A DNA stretch of 64,000 bases from Chitinophaga pinensis (GCA_945860705.1 CAMART010000002.1:124001-188000), one strand, 5' to 3'. Shown: positions 53,906 to 63,666, numbered from the stretch's first letter. Made by a program: numbers and translations. Notes: generated by a model from the letters alone, not told the origin.

Positions 53906-54306
53906 AATAATAGGATTACCCATTTGACCACAATTTACCTGTAAATAAAAAAATTCAAGAGGCTATGCATATTTTTTGCCTTCGGCGATTTCTTTTGTCT
54001 TGAAACAAAAGATACAATCTCGTCAACTATAGACGAGACAAGTCTTTGAATCCTTTTATCACAAAACTACGCTTACTTATGCCCATTAAAATAAGGTGTG
54101 GCATTTTTATTTATCTTTTTAGTTAATTTATCTGCCACACCATTTTAATGATGCATTATTCCTAGCATATAAGTAAACTTGTTTTGTAGATAAAACTATT
54201 CAATGACGATAAGCTTATACAAATAGGCATTTGTGACTTACATGGTTTGTTCTATAAAAGAATATCAAAATCCTTTATTTTTAAGATTTAAGATAGAAAT
54301 TATTTT
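53906..54306. other. Intergenic region with three inverted repeats
   Basis: No gene is seen in this 400-base stretch. It holds three hairpins: TCTTTTGT/ACAAAAGA (53991-53998 with 54005-54012), TCTCGTC/GACGAGA (54018-54024 with 54032-54038), and a longer-range GGTGTGGCA/TGCCACACC (54095-54103 with 54133-54141) flanked by TTAAAAT and ATTTTAA. A GCCTTCGGC hairpin precedes the first. This looks like decayed palindromic repeat material, possibly with truA termination inside it. Confidence 0.5.
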
Positions 54307-54314
54307 TAACTTTG
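54307..54314 (+). promoter_or_regulatory. -7 box of the ABC exporter gene
   Basis: TAACTTTG, matching TAnnTTTG, only 10 bases before the ATG at 54325, implying a very short 5' leader. Confidence 0.55.
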
Positions 54315-54324
54315 TTTATCATCT

Positions 54325-56100
54325 ATGAGTCAAGAGAAAACAAAAGCTAAAGTATTAGACATATCCTTATTTTCAAGAGTACTTTCTCTTACAAAACCTT
54401 ATAAAAGTACTTTTTATTTTTGTATTGCACTTTCTATTATTCTTGCACCTATTACTATGTTGCGTCCTATTCTTACAGGTAAAGCCATTAATAGTTTTAT
54501 ATATTATAAAAATTTTGAAGGATTACTGATTATATCTTTGATAATAGTAGGTCTTCTGATTATTGAATTTATACTCAGGTATTTTTTTACATACAGAACG
54601 GAATGGCTAGGCTTAAGTATCATCAAAGATATGCGTGTAAATATTTTTAGACATATCTCTCATTTACGTTTAAGTTTTTTTGATAAAACACCAATAGGTA
54701 CAGCTACTACCCGAACCATAAACGATTTGGAAAGTATCAACGAAGTATTTGGTCAAGGTTCTATTTCTATTCTTGCAGATTTGATTTTGATAGTAAGCGT
54801 AATGGCATATATGCTTATCTACAATTGGAAACTTGGTTTGGCTAGTATGACTACTTTGCCCTTTTTTGTATATGCTACCTATAGATTTAAAGAAGGCATT
54901 AAAGTTTCTTTTCAAAAGGTAAGAGCAGAAGTAGCTCGAATTAATGCATTTCTTCAAGAGCATATCACAGGAGTAAAGATTATTCAGTTGTTCAATGCAT
55001 ATGATAGAGAATACAAAAAATTTGATACTATCAATCAATCTCATTTAAAAGCAAATATTGATTCTATTTGGCATTATGCTGTTTTTTTTCCTATAGTCGA
55101 AATCCTTTCTACAATATCGGTTTCTTTTATGATAGGTACTGGTGCATTTTTATTGCTATATGGAAAAATTGATTTGGCCCATGCTGGCGATTTAGCCACT
55201 TATATCATGCTTATCAATATGCTTTATAGACCACTGAGAATGTTGGCTGATAAATTTAATACGCTTCAGATGGGTATGGTAGCTAGTGAACGAGTATTTC
55301 ACATTATGGATACTCAAGAATTTATTAAAGATAATGGAAAAATTATTGCAACTAAGTTGCAAGGTAAAGTTAGTTTTAAAAATGTATCTTTTGAATATAT
55401 AGAAAATGTATCCGTTTTAAAAAATATATCCTTTGAAATTGAAGCTGGTAAAACATTAGCAATAGTTGGTGCTACAGGCTCTGGTAAAACTTCTACAATT
55501 GGAATAATATCTAGATTTTATGAATATAATTCTGGTGAGGTATTGATAGATGATAAAAACATAAGAGATTATACACTTGCTAGTTTGAGAGGAAATATGG
55601 CTGTAGTGCTACAAGATGTATTTTTATTTAAAGGAAGTATTTATGAGAATATCACTTTAGGCGATACGAGTATTTCACTTGAAAAAGTGAAAGAAGTTTC
55701 ACAGCTTTTAGGTTTGCATGATTTTATAATGACACTTCCGGGCAATTATATGTATGAAGTGAAAGAAAGAGGAGTGACGCTCTCAGTAGGTCAACGTCAA
55801 TTGATTTCATTTGTACGAGCGCTAGTGAGTGATCCATCCATTCTTATTTTAGATGAAGCGACATCTTCTGTAGATACACATTCAGAAATACTCATACAAT
55901 CTGCTATTGAGAAAATGATCAAAGGAAGAACTGCCATCATCATAGCTCATAGACTCTCTACCATAAAGCATGCAGATAAAATTTTAGTATTTGAACAGGG
56001 CAATATTATAGAACAAGGTTCCCATCAAGACCTCATGCTACATTCGGGTAATTATAAAAACCTATATGAGATGCAATTTGGCAGTTTAGAAAATGTTTGA
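54325..56100 (+). CDS. ABC exporter, fused permease and ATPase (MsbA-like)
   Basis: A 591-residue half-transporter. The type IV (ABCB) membrane domain has six helices (about residues 20-310). The ATPase domain has Walker A VGATGSGKTST, Q-loop VVLQDVFLFKG, signature LSVGQRQL (S-x-G-Q type), Walker B ILILDEATSSVD and H-loop IIIAHRLSTI. It would act as a homodimer exporting lipid, peptide or drug. The family is often called MsbA or YheI-like in Bacteroidota; the true substrate is unknown. The membrane protein gene follows after 30 bases. Confidence 0.94.
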   Translation: MSQEKTKAKVLDISLFSRVLSLTKPYKSTFYFCIALSIILAPITMLRPILTGKAINSFIYYKNFEGLLIISLIIVGLLIIEFILRYFFTYRTEWLGLSIIKDMRVNIFRHISHLRLSFFDKTPIGTATTRTINDLESINEVFGQGSISILADLILIVSVMAYMLIYNWKLGLASMTTLPFFVYATYRFKEGIKVSFQKVRAEVARINAFLQEHITGVKIIQLFNAYDREYKKFDTINQSHLKANIDSIWHYAVFFPIVEILSTISVSFMIGTGAFLLLYGKIDLAHAGDLATYIMLINMLYRPLRMLADKFNTLQMGMVASERVFHIMDTQEFIKDNGKIIATKLQGKVSFKNVSFEYIENVSVLKNISFEIEAGKTLAIVGATGSGKTSTIGIISRFYEYNSGEVLIDDKNIRDYTLASLRGNMAVVLQDVFLFKGSIYENITLGDTSISLEKVKEVSQLLGLHDFIMTLPGNYMYEVKERGVTLSVGQRQLISFVRALVSDPSILILDEATSSVDTHSEILIQSAIEKMIKGRTAIIIAHRLSTIKHADKILVFEQGNIIEQGSHQDLMLHSGNYKNLYEMQFGSLENV

Positions 56101-56130
56101 TAAATATTTTTTTTCATATAAATTTACTAA

Positions 56131-57798
56131 GTGAAAAAACAAATTTATATAGCCTTTGCACTTTGTGGTTTAATCATCATAGCTTTTGCATGCAAAACTC
56201 TTATAGAACCAGATATATGGTGGCAAATTACCACAGGCGAGTGGATTTTACAACATCATCAAGTTCCTAAAACTGATATATTATCCTATACATATGCTGG
56301 TGAGCCATGGGTCAATATAAAATGGCTGTCTGAAGTCTTTATGTATTCTGTAGCCAAGTATTCAAGCCCTGAAATGATTTATCTAGTTTTAGGTGCATTA
56401 TTCATCCCTATTATTTATTTTCTATATCAAAACAACAAAGCGCTTTTTACATCAGATAAATCCGTGTTTAGTTATAGTGTATTTTATGCCTTACTTTTTT
56501 TTATAGTCATAGTTTCACATCGTATAAATGGCAGACCTGAAGCATTTTCTTATTTTTTTACAGCATTATACTTATATATTTTTATTCGAGCTATAGATAA
56601 AAAATATCTATTATTTTTTTTAGTTCCATTACAGATTGTCTGGTGCAATACACATGAGGCTTATGGTGTGGGTATTGTATTAATTATCATTTATTCAATA
56701 TTTGAATTTATCTGGTCAGATACTAAAACAAAAATTTATATTGGAAGTACCTTGTTACTTTCCATAGCTGGCTTAGCCTTAAATCCTATAGGCACTAAAA
56801 TATATGCATATACATTAAACATATTTACTCAATTAGATAAAAATAAATTTACTAGCGAATTGCTAGATTTTACAGTATCTGGATATTGGGATTTCTTTTC
56901 TGTTTTGAATTTGCTTTCGTTTATTATCGTTATTATTTATCTATTTCATATCGCAAAAAAAGCGAATTGGAATCTAAAACTACTTAATGCTACTTTGCCC
57001 TTGTTTTATTTTATAATTACACTAGCTTTTTTTTATTTGAGTTTAAAATCTAATAGGAATATTCCATTCTTTCAAATAGTTGCATTTCCTATATATGCTA
57101 AAGCTATTTCAAATATTAAAGCAACTTGGTTGCACGAGTCAAAAATGGCATTTTATATTTTTGCAGTAGTAATGTATTTCTCAATCGTAAGCAACACTTT
57201 TTATAAGGCTTTTGATACACATAATGAGTTTGGATTAGGGGTGTCTCCAGTCTACAACCCAATAGGTGCTATAAATTATCTAAAATCTAAAGAAGTAAAA
57301 GGTAAAGTTTTTTCAGATTTTTTAATTAGTAACTATGCCCTTTATCATTTAAGACCAAACTATAAATCATATATTGATTTGAGAGATTTAGATGTTTTCC
57401 CTGCAAAGTTTTTTGAAAATTGTATGGTATTGTATCAAGCACCTGAGTCTATGGTTTCACCTACACAAACTATATGGCAAATGGCGGATAGTTTGGATCA
57501 GTTCTCCTATGTATTGTTACTCAACAGTCCAGATTTTGCACCACTTCACCAAACTTTGCACAGAAGTAAAGATTATCAAATTGTATATGCAGATGCAAAT
57601 TCTTCTGTATATAAAAAACTTATGAGTAATGAGTCAAAAAATAATCAGGTAGATTTTTATAAGTCCTATACTTATTACCCATCAAATATATTCAGTAATA
57701 TTTTAAACAAAATACTCAACCCTTTTTATAGAAATCCAAAAGATACAGAATATGATTTTGACGAGTTTAAAAATACTTACGAAAGAGAATATATGTAA
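56131..57798 (+). CDS. Polytopic membrane protein, probable GT-C glycosyltransferase-like
   Basis: A 555-residue protein with about 11 membrane helices. The first periplasmic loop reads LIEPDIWWQITTGEWILQHHQVPKTD, then SYTYAGEPWVNIKWLSEV, a pattern seen in a wide family of GT39-like membrane proteins of unknown specificity, with Asp-x-Trp-Trp in the catalytic position. A C-terminal soluble domain (about 400-555) follows. It begins with GTG at 56131, 30 bases after the ABC exporter gene, and likely shares its transcript. Function assigned only at superfamily level. Confidence 0.75.
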   Translation: MKKQIYIAFALCGLIIIAFACKTLIEPDIWWQITTGEWILQHHQVPKTDILSYTYAGEPWVNIKWLSEVFMYSVAKYSSPEMIYLVLGALFIPIIYFLYQNNKALFTSDKSVFSYSVFYALLFFIVIVSHRINGRPEAFSYFFTALYLYIFIRAIDKKYLLFFLVPLQIVWCNTHEAYGVGIVLIIIYSIFEFIWSDTKTKIYIGSTLLLSIAGLALNPIGTKIYAYTLNIFTQLDKNKFTSELLDFTVSGYWDFFSVLNLLSFIIVIIYLFHIAKKANWNLKLLNATLPLFYFIITLAFFYLSLKSNRNIPFFQIVAFPIYAKAISNIKATWLHESKMAFYIFAVVMYFSIVSNTFYKAFDTHNEFGLGVSPVYNPIGAINYLKSKEVKGKVFSDFLISNYALYHLRPNYKSYIDLRDLDVFPAKFFENCMVLYQAPESMVSPTQTIWQMADSLDQFSYVLLLNSPDFAPLHQTLHRSKDYQIVYADANSSVYKKLMSNESKNNQVDFYKSYTYYPSNIFSNILNKILNPFYRNPKDTEYDFDEFKNTYEREYM

Positions 57799-57803
57799 AA
57801 ATG

Positions 57804-59723
57804 CTATTGAATTGGGATTCTTAAAGTAGTACCTACTTTTACTTCTGTACTATTCATATTATTAAACTGCTTGATACCATCTACAGAGGCATCATTGTAT
57901 TGTTTCGCAATAGTATATATTGTTTCGCCGGGCAATACTGTATGTAGTGCATATTTTACACCTGTATTTGGTAAGCTTTCACTACTACTGATTGTAGGTA
58001 TATTATTCTCTATCTCTCTTACATTTATAGGAGTATTAATATTTGATGGTATTACTTGTTTTGAAGTACTAGATGCACTAGTGATTGGTACTATTTTAGT
58101 TACTTTTTTCTGAGTTGTAGTCTTGATTGCAAGTTTTTGACCTTTCATTATTTTGGTACTACTCAATTTGTTCCAAGATTTTATTTGACTAAGAGATACA
58201 TTGTATTTATCTGCTATAGTAGAAAGATTCTCTCCACTTTTTACAATGTGATATTTAGTGGTAGGAACAGTTTCCCATACTTCAATAGTTTTTGTAGTAG
58301 GTGTAGAAGTTGTAGAGTTGAAAGTGCCCGGTATACTTGCCGTATTAATATTTACTGACGTAGATACTGGTTTTGTAGTGGGAGGTGTAGTAGTTACAGT
58401 AGGTGATGTATATGTTACTTTTGGTGCACTAGCTACTTTTTGTTTCTCAGTAGTTTTGATACTTAGTTTTTGTCCTTTCTGCAAAGACGAACTCTTTAGG
58501 TGATTCCATTTTTTCAAATCTGTTAGATTCACAGCATATTTTTGAGCAATACCAGATAAGCTTTCACCAGAACGAACCACATGAGTGATAGTTTTGGTGA
58601 CTGTAGTCCAAACCGGTTCAGATACTTCTTCTACTACAATAGGCTCAGGCAAAAACATACTTGGGTCATTATTGATAGTAGTTCTATTTGTTTCAAATCT
58701 TGCTATATATCCGATAGGCAGTCTTAGAGCAAAACCTTCAGCAGATGGAGGAATAATTCCTAATTTAAGCGAAGGATTTAGAAAAGAAAGCTCCTCTTTA
58801 TCAATACCGATTGTGTTTGATATATGTTGTAAGGATACTTTTTCATTAATCATAACAGTATCAATCATATTAGGATTGAACAATGGCTTGGTTGCAGGTA
58901 TTTTGTACTCTTGAGCATAAGTCATAGCATATACCATACCTATAAATGATGGTACATAGTTTTGTGTTTCTTGAGGCAAAAATCGTTTGATAGCCCAAAA
59001 GTTTTTTACACCACCAGCATTTGCTATAGCTTTATTTACATTTCCAGGACCAGCATTATATGCAGCTAGAGCCAATTGCCAATCGCCGTATATTTTATAG
59101 AGTTGCTCTAGATAGTTGATGCCTGCTTCTGTACTTCTTCTAGGATCCATACGCTCATCTATATACGAGTTCATATTTAGTCCTAGCATTCTACCAGTTT
59201 TGTACATAATCTGCCACATACCTGTAGCGCCTACTCTACTTTGTGCTTTAGGGTTAAATGCAGATTCTATGATAGGTAAATATTTAAGTTCTGTAGGAAG
59301 TTTTTTATTGTCTAAGTATTCCTCAAACATAGGGAAATATATCTCACAAAGTCCAAGCATACGAGAAGTGTAGCCTCTTTTTACTTGTGTAAAATAGTTC
59401 ACATAAGTTTTTACATCACTATTATAAGTCATAGGAAATACTGCAGGTATTTGTTCAAGCTTTTTCTTAATAACTGCATCTGAATATCCGGGGTCATAAG
59501 CAGGAATATTTGTAGTTAGCCCTCCAAAATATTCATTTTTACTGCTAAATGCATCGTGCGTAAGACTATCTAGATGTACTAAGATAGGGTCTACTCGTGG
59601 AAATGGACTGGTGATGGTTAGTTGGCCATAAGCAGTACTGTCTTTTACTGTTTCAGTATTCGCTTTTATGGTAAATACATAGCAACAAAACAATATATAT
59701 ATAATTAATATTCTCTTAGTCAT
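57804..59723 (-). CDS. LysM-containing lytic transglycosylase (MltD-like)
   Basis: A 639-residue peptidoglycan lytic enzyme. After the signal peptide (MTKRILIIYILFCCYVFTIKA) comes an SLT domain with catalytic Glu in LPIIESAFNPKAQS, then VGATGMWQIMYKTGRMLGL and ALAAYNAGPGNVNKAI. Three LysM domains bind glycan: HVVRSGESLSGIAQKY, YHIVKSGENLSTIADKY and HTVLPGETIYTIAKQY, separated by Thr/Ser/Pro-rich linkers. It cleaves glycan strands in the periplasm to give anhydro-muropeptides. It converges with the membrane protein gene, with only 5 bases between stop codons. Confidence 0.95.
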   Translation of the reverse strand: MTKRILIIYILFCCYVFTIKANTETVKDSTAYGQLTITSPFPRVDPILVHLDSLTHDAFSSKNEYFGGLTTNIPAYDPGYSDAVIKKKLEQIPAVFPMTYNSDVKTYVNYFTQVKRGYTSRMLGLCEIYFPMFEEYLDNKKLPTELKYLPIIESAFNPKAQSRVGATGMWQIMYKTGRMLGLNMNSYIDERMDPRRSTEAGINYLEQLYKIYGDWQLALAAYNAGPGNVNKAIANAGGVKNFWAIKRFLPQETQNYVPSFIGMVYAMTYAQEYKIPATKPLFNPNMIDTVMINEKVSLQHISNTIGIDKEELSFLNPSLKLGIIPPSAEGFALRLPIGYIARFETNRTTINNDPSMFLPEPIVVEEVSEPVWTTVTKTITHVVRSGESLSGIAQKYAVNLTDLKKWNHLKSSSLQKGQKLSIKTTEKQKVASAPKVTYTSPTVTTTPPTTKPVSTSVNINTASIPGTFNSTTSTPTTKTIEVWETVPTTKYHIVKSGENLSTIADKYNVSLSQIKSWNKLSSTKIMKGQKLAIKTTTQKKVTKIVPITSASSTSKQVIPSNINTPINVREIENNIPTISSSESLPNTGVKYALHTVLPGETIYTIAKQYNDASVDGIKQFNNMNSTEVKVGTTLRIPIQ

Positions 59724-59771
59724 TCTAAGGTTTTTGAAATGGTTTAGTTAAAGCTTTTTTGAGTTCCTATA

Positions 59772-59779
59772 CAAAAATA
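59772..59779 (-). promoter_or_regulatory. -7 box of the lytic transglycosylase gene
   Basis: TATTTTTG on the minus strand, 48 bases before the ATG at 59723. Confidence 0.5.
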
Positions 59780-59974
59780 TACCATTTTTTTTGGATTATT
59801 ATAATCCAAGCCTTCCAAATTTTAAACATCTGTATATTTTAGTGGGCATCAGGTATATGCTTCTATAGCTATTTATATAACGTATTTCATCGTTTTTTTA
59901 GTATTAAACCAACTTCAATTATGCATTATTTTTAATATTATTTAATCATTTAAAAAAATCTATTCAAAAGCATC

Positions 59975-59982
59975 TATTTTTG
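59975..59982 (+). promoter_or_regulatory. -7 box of the amidohydrolase-like gene
   Basis: TATTTTTG, 17 bases before the ATG at 60000. Confidence 0.5.
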
Positions 59983-59999
59983 TATACAAAGTCTATAAT

Positions 60000-61292
60000 A
60001 TGAAATATGTTTTTATTTTTCTGAGCATCTATTTTTTATCAATAAATATTACTAATGCACAAGATGTTCCCACGCCTGCAAAAAAGCAAGAAAAAGCAAT
60101 AGCAATAGTTGGTGCGAGGTTGCATGTAGGCAATGGTCAAGTGATAGAAAATAGTGTATTAGTTTTTGACAAAGGGAAAATAATAGAAATCACAACTGTT
60201 GATAAATTTACAAATTCATTGCAAGCTACAATCATCGATGCGAAAAATAAAGATGTCTATCCTGGCGCTATTGCACCAATTACCTCTATCGGTTTGCAAG
60301 AAGTTGAAGCAGTAAGAGCTACAAATGATGTGAGAGAAGTAGGTTTGATGAATTCAAATGTTCGCAGTGCAATTGCATATAATACAGATTCTAGAGTGAC
60401 ACCAACTATACGAACCAATGGAATACTTACTGCACAGATAGTTCCAGAGGGAGGCCGCATAAGCGGTACATCTAGTATTGCTCAGCTAGATGCATGGAAT
60501 TGGCAAGATGCAATGATGAAAGATGATGGAGTGTGGTTGAATTTTCCAAATATGTATTCATATTCAGGATGGTGGGCAGAACCAGGTAGCTACGAAAAAA
60601 ATAAAGAGTATGACAATCAAGTGATGGAAATCAATGATTTTTTAGAAGAAGCAAAAGCGTATACTTTCAAATCAAGTCCACTACCTAGTAATCTTAAATA
60701 CGAGGCAATGAAAGGAATATTTGAGGGTACTAAAAACTTGTATGTACGTGCAAATGGTGTGAAAGAAATAGAAAGTGCAGTATCACTTTGTGAAAAATTT
60801 AATATAAAACCAGTGATAGTAGGAGGCTATGATTCTTATTTAATAGCAAATTATCTGGCAGAAAAAAATATAGCAGTGATATTGGATAAATGTCATGCAT
60901 TGCCTAGTAGAACAGATGATGATATACAACAAAATTATAAAACTCCTGCTATCCTTCAAAAAGCTGGAGTGCTCTATTGTATAGCTATTGATGGAAGTTG
61001 GCAGACTAGAAATTTATTTTTTGAAGCAGGTACAGCTAGTGCATTTGGATTGAGTAAGGAGGAAGCACTCGCTTCTATTACAAATAATACAGCTAAAATA
61101 TTGAAAATAGACAATCAAATAGGTACAGTAGAAGTAGGTAAAAATGCAACCATCATTATCTCTGAAGGTGATGTGTTAGATATGGCTACTAGTAAAATTT
61201 CTTATGCTTTTATAGAAGGAAGACAAATAGACTTAGGAAATAAACAAATAGACTTATTTAAAAAATTTGCTGAAAAATACGGTATCAATTAA
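60000..61292 (+). CDS. Exported amidohydrolase-family protein without visible metal ligands
   Basis: A 430-residue protein with signal peptide MKYVFIFLSIYFLSINITNAQ. It has the urease-type amidohydrolase beta-sandwich (IVGARLHVGNGQVIENSVLVFDKGKI) and barrel with the C-terminal GLSKEEALASITNNTAKIL and IGTVEVGKNATIII, typical of imidazolonepropionase-like members. The HxH that should follow DVYPG is replaced by AIAPITSIGLQEV, and later His ligands are also absent (for example VIVGGYDSY), so catalysis by the usual mechanism is doubtful. In other Bacteroidota such proteins sit next to a normal paralogue; here none is adjacent, and two lipoprotein genes follow. Confidence 0.85.
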   Translation: MKYVFIFLSIYFLSINITNAQDVPTPAKKQEKAIAIVGARLHVGNGQVIENSVLVFDKGKIIEITTVDKFTNSLQATIIDAKNKDVYPGAIAPITSIGLQEVEAVRATNDVREVGLMNSNVRSAIAYNTDSRVTPTIRTNGILTAQIVPEGGRISGTSSIAQLDAWNWQDAMMKDDGVWLNFPNMYSYSGWWAEPGSYEKNKEYDNQVMEINDFLEEAKAYTFKSSPLPSNLKYEAMKGIFEGTKNLYVRANGVKEIESAVSLCEKFNIKPVIVGGYDSYLIANYLAEKNIAVILDKCHALPSRTDDDIQQNYKTPAILQKAGVLYCIAIDGSWQTRNLFFEAGTASAFGLSKEEALASITNNTAKILKIDNQIGTVEVGKNATIIISEGDVLDMATSKISYAFIEGRQIDLGNKQIDLFKKFAEKYGIN

Positions 61293-61302
61293 ACGAATAA
61301 AT

Positions 61303-61821
61303 ATGAATAAAATAATTTACACAATACTCACATTAGCTTGCATTTTTTTATACTCTTGTAAACCTACTGCTGATGAGGCAGGAGACTATAATGACAAATT
61401 AGCAAGTATTCAAATACCCATAATCACCGCTACAGATGAAGTAGAAGAAGCAGTGTATTCTTATGATAAAGAAGAGATGTACGCTTCCCTTTCTAAAATA
61501 GAGAAACAAGTAGATAGCTCAATAGAAATAGTAAGTAAAATGGGTGACTTAGGTGGCAAAACTTCTTTTAAGGACGCAGCACTGACGCTACTAAAACAAA
61601 CTAAAGAAGGACTTGAAAAAGAAATAAAACCAGCAATGAAAATTAATAGCAAACCTATTGATGATATCACAGAAGAGGATGATATGCAAGTAGATAAGTT
61701 TATTGAAAATTTTGAGAATAGAATCATCAAATACAATGAACTATTTTTAAAAGAACAGGAAGCACAAGCAAAAGAATATGGCTACGAAACTGAAGAAGTA
61801 AAAACAGATACCGAAAAATAA
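61303..61821 (+). CDS. Lipoprotein, paralogue 1 of tandem pair
   Basis: A 172-residue lipoprotein starting MNKIIYTILTLACIFLYSC, with the acylated Cys at 19. The mature helical protein is acidic, with DEVEEAVYSYDKEEMYASLSK, KMGDLGGKTSFKDAALTLLKQTK and a C-terminal EAQAKEYGYETEE. About half of its residues match the following gene in order (KPT...YND, VDxSIE, K--LGGKT-FKDA, QEAQAKEYGY), so they are tandem duplicates. Proteins like this have been called LIC11966-type surface proteins, but I hold that name lightly. It starts 10 bases after the amidohydrolase-like stop and should be cotranscribed. Confidence 0.83.
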   Translation: MNKIIYTILTLACIFLYSCKPTADEAGDYNDKLASIQIPIITATDEVEEAVYSYDKEEMYASLSKIEKQVDSSIEIVSKMGDLGGKTSFKDAALTLLKQTKEGLEKEIKPAMKINSKPIDDITEEDDMQVDKFIENFENRIIKYNELFLKEQEAQAKEYGYETEEVKTDTEK

Positions 61822-61846
61822 ATTTTTTCTTAAAAATAAACTCATA

Positions 61847-61854
61847 TACCTTTG
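61847..61854 (+). promoter_or_regulatory. -7 box of lipoprotein paralogue 2
   Basis: TACCTTTG, 39 bases before the ATG at 61894. It overlaps the longest possible start (61852), which is therefore not used, and it gives the second lipoprotein gene an extra promoter of its own. Confidence 0.55.
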
Positions 61855-61893
61855 TATTTCAAATATTTTACCAATAAACCAAAATTTAAAAAA

Positions 61894-62403
61894 ATGAAAA
61901 AAACAATTTTTGCACTTTCAACTTTAGTTGTACTTTTTTTAGCGTCATGTAAACCAACAAAAGAAGATGCTATAAAATATAATGATGCTATCATCAAAGA
62001 ACAAGTAGCTGTAATGGGCGAAGTAAATAATCTAGATAAAGCTATCTATACATATGATGGTATAAAAATGGAAGCAGCTTACAAAAAACTAAATGAACAA
62101 GTAGATAAATCAATCGAAGCTGTAAATAAAATGAGTGCGTTAGGTGGCAAAACAGAATTTAAAGATGCTACATTGGGATACTTCAAAGCTATAAAAGAAG
62201 GAATGGTAGCAGAGATGAGACCTATCATGACTCACTATGCAAAACCAGTGACAGAAACTACTGAAGCAGATGATGAAAGAGCAGAAAAATTAATGGATGC
62301 AAATATAGATAGAGTATCAAAAGCAGATGAAGCTTTCTACAAAGCTCAAGAGGCACAAGCAAAAGAGTATGGCTACACTATAGAAAGCAAACCTAAATTC
62401 TAA
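61894..62403 (+). CDS. Lipoprotein, paralogue 2 of tandem pair
   Basis: A 169-residue lipoprotein starting MKKTIFALSTLVVLFLASC, acylated Cys at 19. The mature part is predicted helical throughout (EDAIKYNDAIIKEQVAVMGEV, EQVDKSIEAVNKMSALGGKTEFK, KADEAFYKAQEAQAKEYGY). Function unknown. The gene has its own -7 box in addition to any readthrough from the amidohydrolase-like operon and is closed by a 14-bp GC-rich hairpin, so it may be expressed at a higher level than paralogue 1. Confidence 0.83.
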   Translation: MKKTIFALSTLVVLFLASCKPTKEDAIKYNDAIIKEQVAVMGEVNNLDKAIYTYDGIKMEAAYKKLNEQVDKSIEAVNKMSALGGKTEFKDATLGYFKAIKEGMVAEMRPIMTHYAKPVTETTEADDERAEKLMDANIDRVSKADEAFYKAQEAQAKEYGYTIESKPKF

Positions 62404-62427
62404 GTAAGTTTATTTAAGATTTATAAC

Positions 62428-62458
62428 AATGGTCGGCACGCGTAGCGTGCCGACCATT
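62428..62458. terminator. GC-rich palindromic terminator-like hairpin
   Basis: A perfect 14-bp stem AATGGTCGGCACGC / GCGTGCCGACCATT (62428-62441 with 62445-62458) and a GTA loop between convergent genes. It is strikingly GC-rich for this region, like the hairpin at 18341-18377. Confidence 0.65.
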
Positions 62459-62482
62459 ATGTTTTTGATACTTTTTGTATAT

Positions 62483-63598
62483 CTACCACTCATATTTAAA
62501 ATTTGCGGATTTATATTTTCTTAGTTTTTCAAATGGAATTAAAAAAGCTTCTTCGCAATTGCGACTTGCTCTAGGAAAATAAGGTGTAAATTCTATACCG
62601 CTTTCTGTCATACACCAACTTACAAAATCCCAATTTTCTTCATCTGTATAGTCGCAGTCGTTTTCATCTGTTGGTTTTTCAAAATGATGTTCTTCTTTCA
62701 TCAACTTGACAATAGTAGGAGCAAAATATATCAATTTATAATCACTATATGCATCAAAACCACCTTTCTCTCTTGTAGTTGCGCTCTTATCAAAAATGAC
62801 TACATCTTCTAGCTCATAAGATTGGGCATTATTTAAATCTAATAAATATCCTTGAGTACCAAAATCTGGATGTGCACCACCACAAAACCAAGATGAAAAT
62901 ATTTGAAAGCCCAATAAATTTTCAGTGAGATAGGAAATGTCTACGGAGTATTCGATACTTTCTCCTTTATTGTTGTATTCCCATTGAGAACTGCAAGAAA
63001 GTTGTGCAAGTATTTCATTGATATGTATTTCATCCAATTTTGGATTGATCAGTGCAAGTGTTTGTTTTGAAAATCCATTCGCTAATCTAAAAAAACTCAT
63101 TTTACAATGTGACTCATTCAACCAAACAAAAGATTTGTTTTTATATACTTGTGTGCTATCTCTATTCAGTTTTATGAAGCTAGTTTTGATATAATCATAA
63201 GGCAATTCTTCTTTCATTTTTTTCACCATTGCCAAATTATCAAATGGATTTTTTATAGTATCTATATTTACATTTTTTAGTGAAATAGGCAATGATTTTG
63301 TACTTATTAAGTTGGTCCATTTTCCTTCAAATGAGGAAGCACTTGTTTTTGTAAGTTCTATTTTTTCTTTATCAAAAGTGAATATATAATTTTTATTTTT
63401 TCGATTGCCAGACAATACGATATCTTTCAAAGATGAAGTATAAAAATATCTCACATCAGTGATTTCATCATCTGTATCATACTCTTCAAAGCTCATATAA
63501 ATAGGATACTTCCCTATAGTGCCCTGCAAACAATAACTAGTAGCATATATCGCTACTTGAATAAAAACCAATACTAAAATAGAAAGTGTCTTTTTCAT
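62483..63598 (-). CDS. Exported DUF3298-like protein
   Basis: A 371-residue protein with signal peptide MKKTLSILVLVFIQVAIYATSY. The N-terminal 110 residues describe a beta-rich domain (LQGTIGKYPIYMSFEEY, SASSFEGKWTN). The C-terminal part contains FSSWFCGGAHPDFGTQGYLLDLNNAQ and LEDVVIFDK, matching the GGAHP signature of DUF3298/RsiV-type domains. Three further Cys lie near the end (DENDCDYTDE, VSWCMTE, SRNCEEAF). Function unknown; it may sense or bind a cell-wall or protein ligand. Confidence 0.8.
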   Translation of the reverse strand: MKKTLSILVLVFIQVAIYATSYCLQGTIGKYPIYMSFEEYDTDDEITDVRYFYTSSLKDIVLSGNRKNKNYIFTFDKEKIELTKTSASSFEGKWTNLISTKSLPISLKNVNIDTIKNPFDNLAMVKKMKEELPYDYIKTSFIKLNRDSTQVYKNKSFVWLNESHCKMSFFRLANGFSKQTLALINPKLDEIHINEILAQLSCSSQWEYNNKGESIEYSVDISYLTENLLGFQIFSSWFCGGAHPDFGTQGYLLDLNNAQSYELEDVVIFDKSATTREKGGFDAYSDYKLIYFAPTIVKLMKEEHHFEKPTDENDCDYTDEENWDFVSWCMTESGIEFTPYFPRASRNCEEAFLIPFEKLRKYKSANFKYEW

Positions 63599-63666
63599 AT
63601 TATAAATATATGGAATTAAGATTTGGAATTAAGATTTAACAAATTAGAAAAAAAATAAAAATGTTT

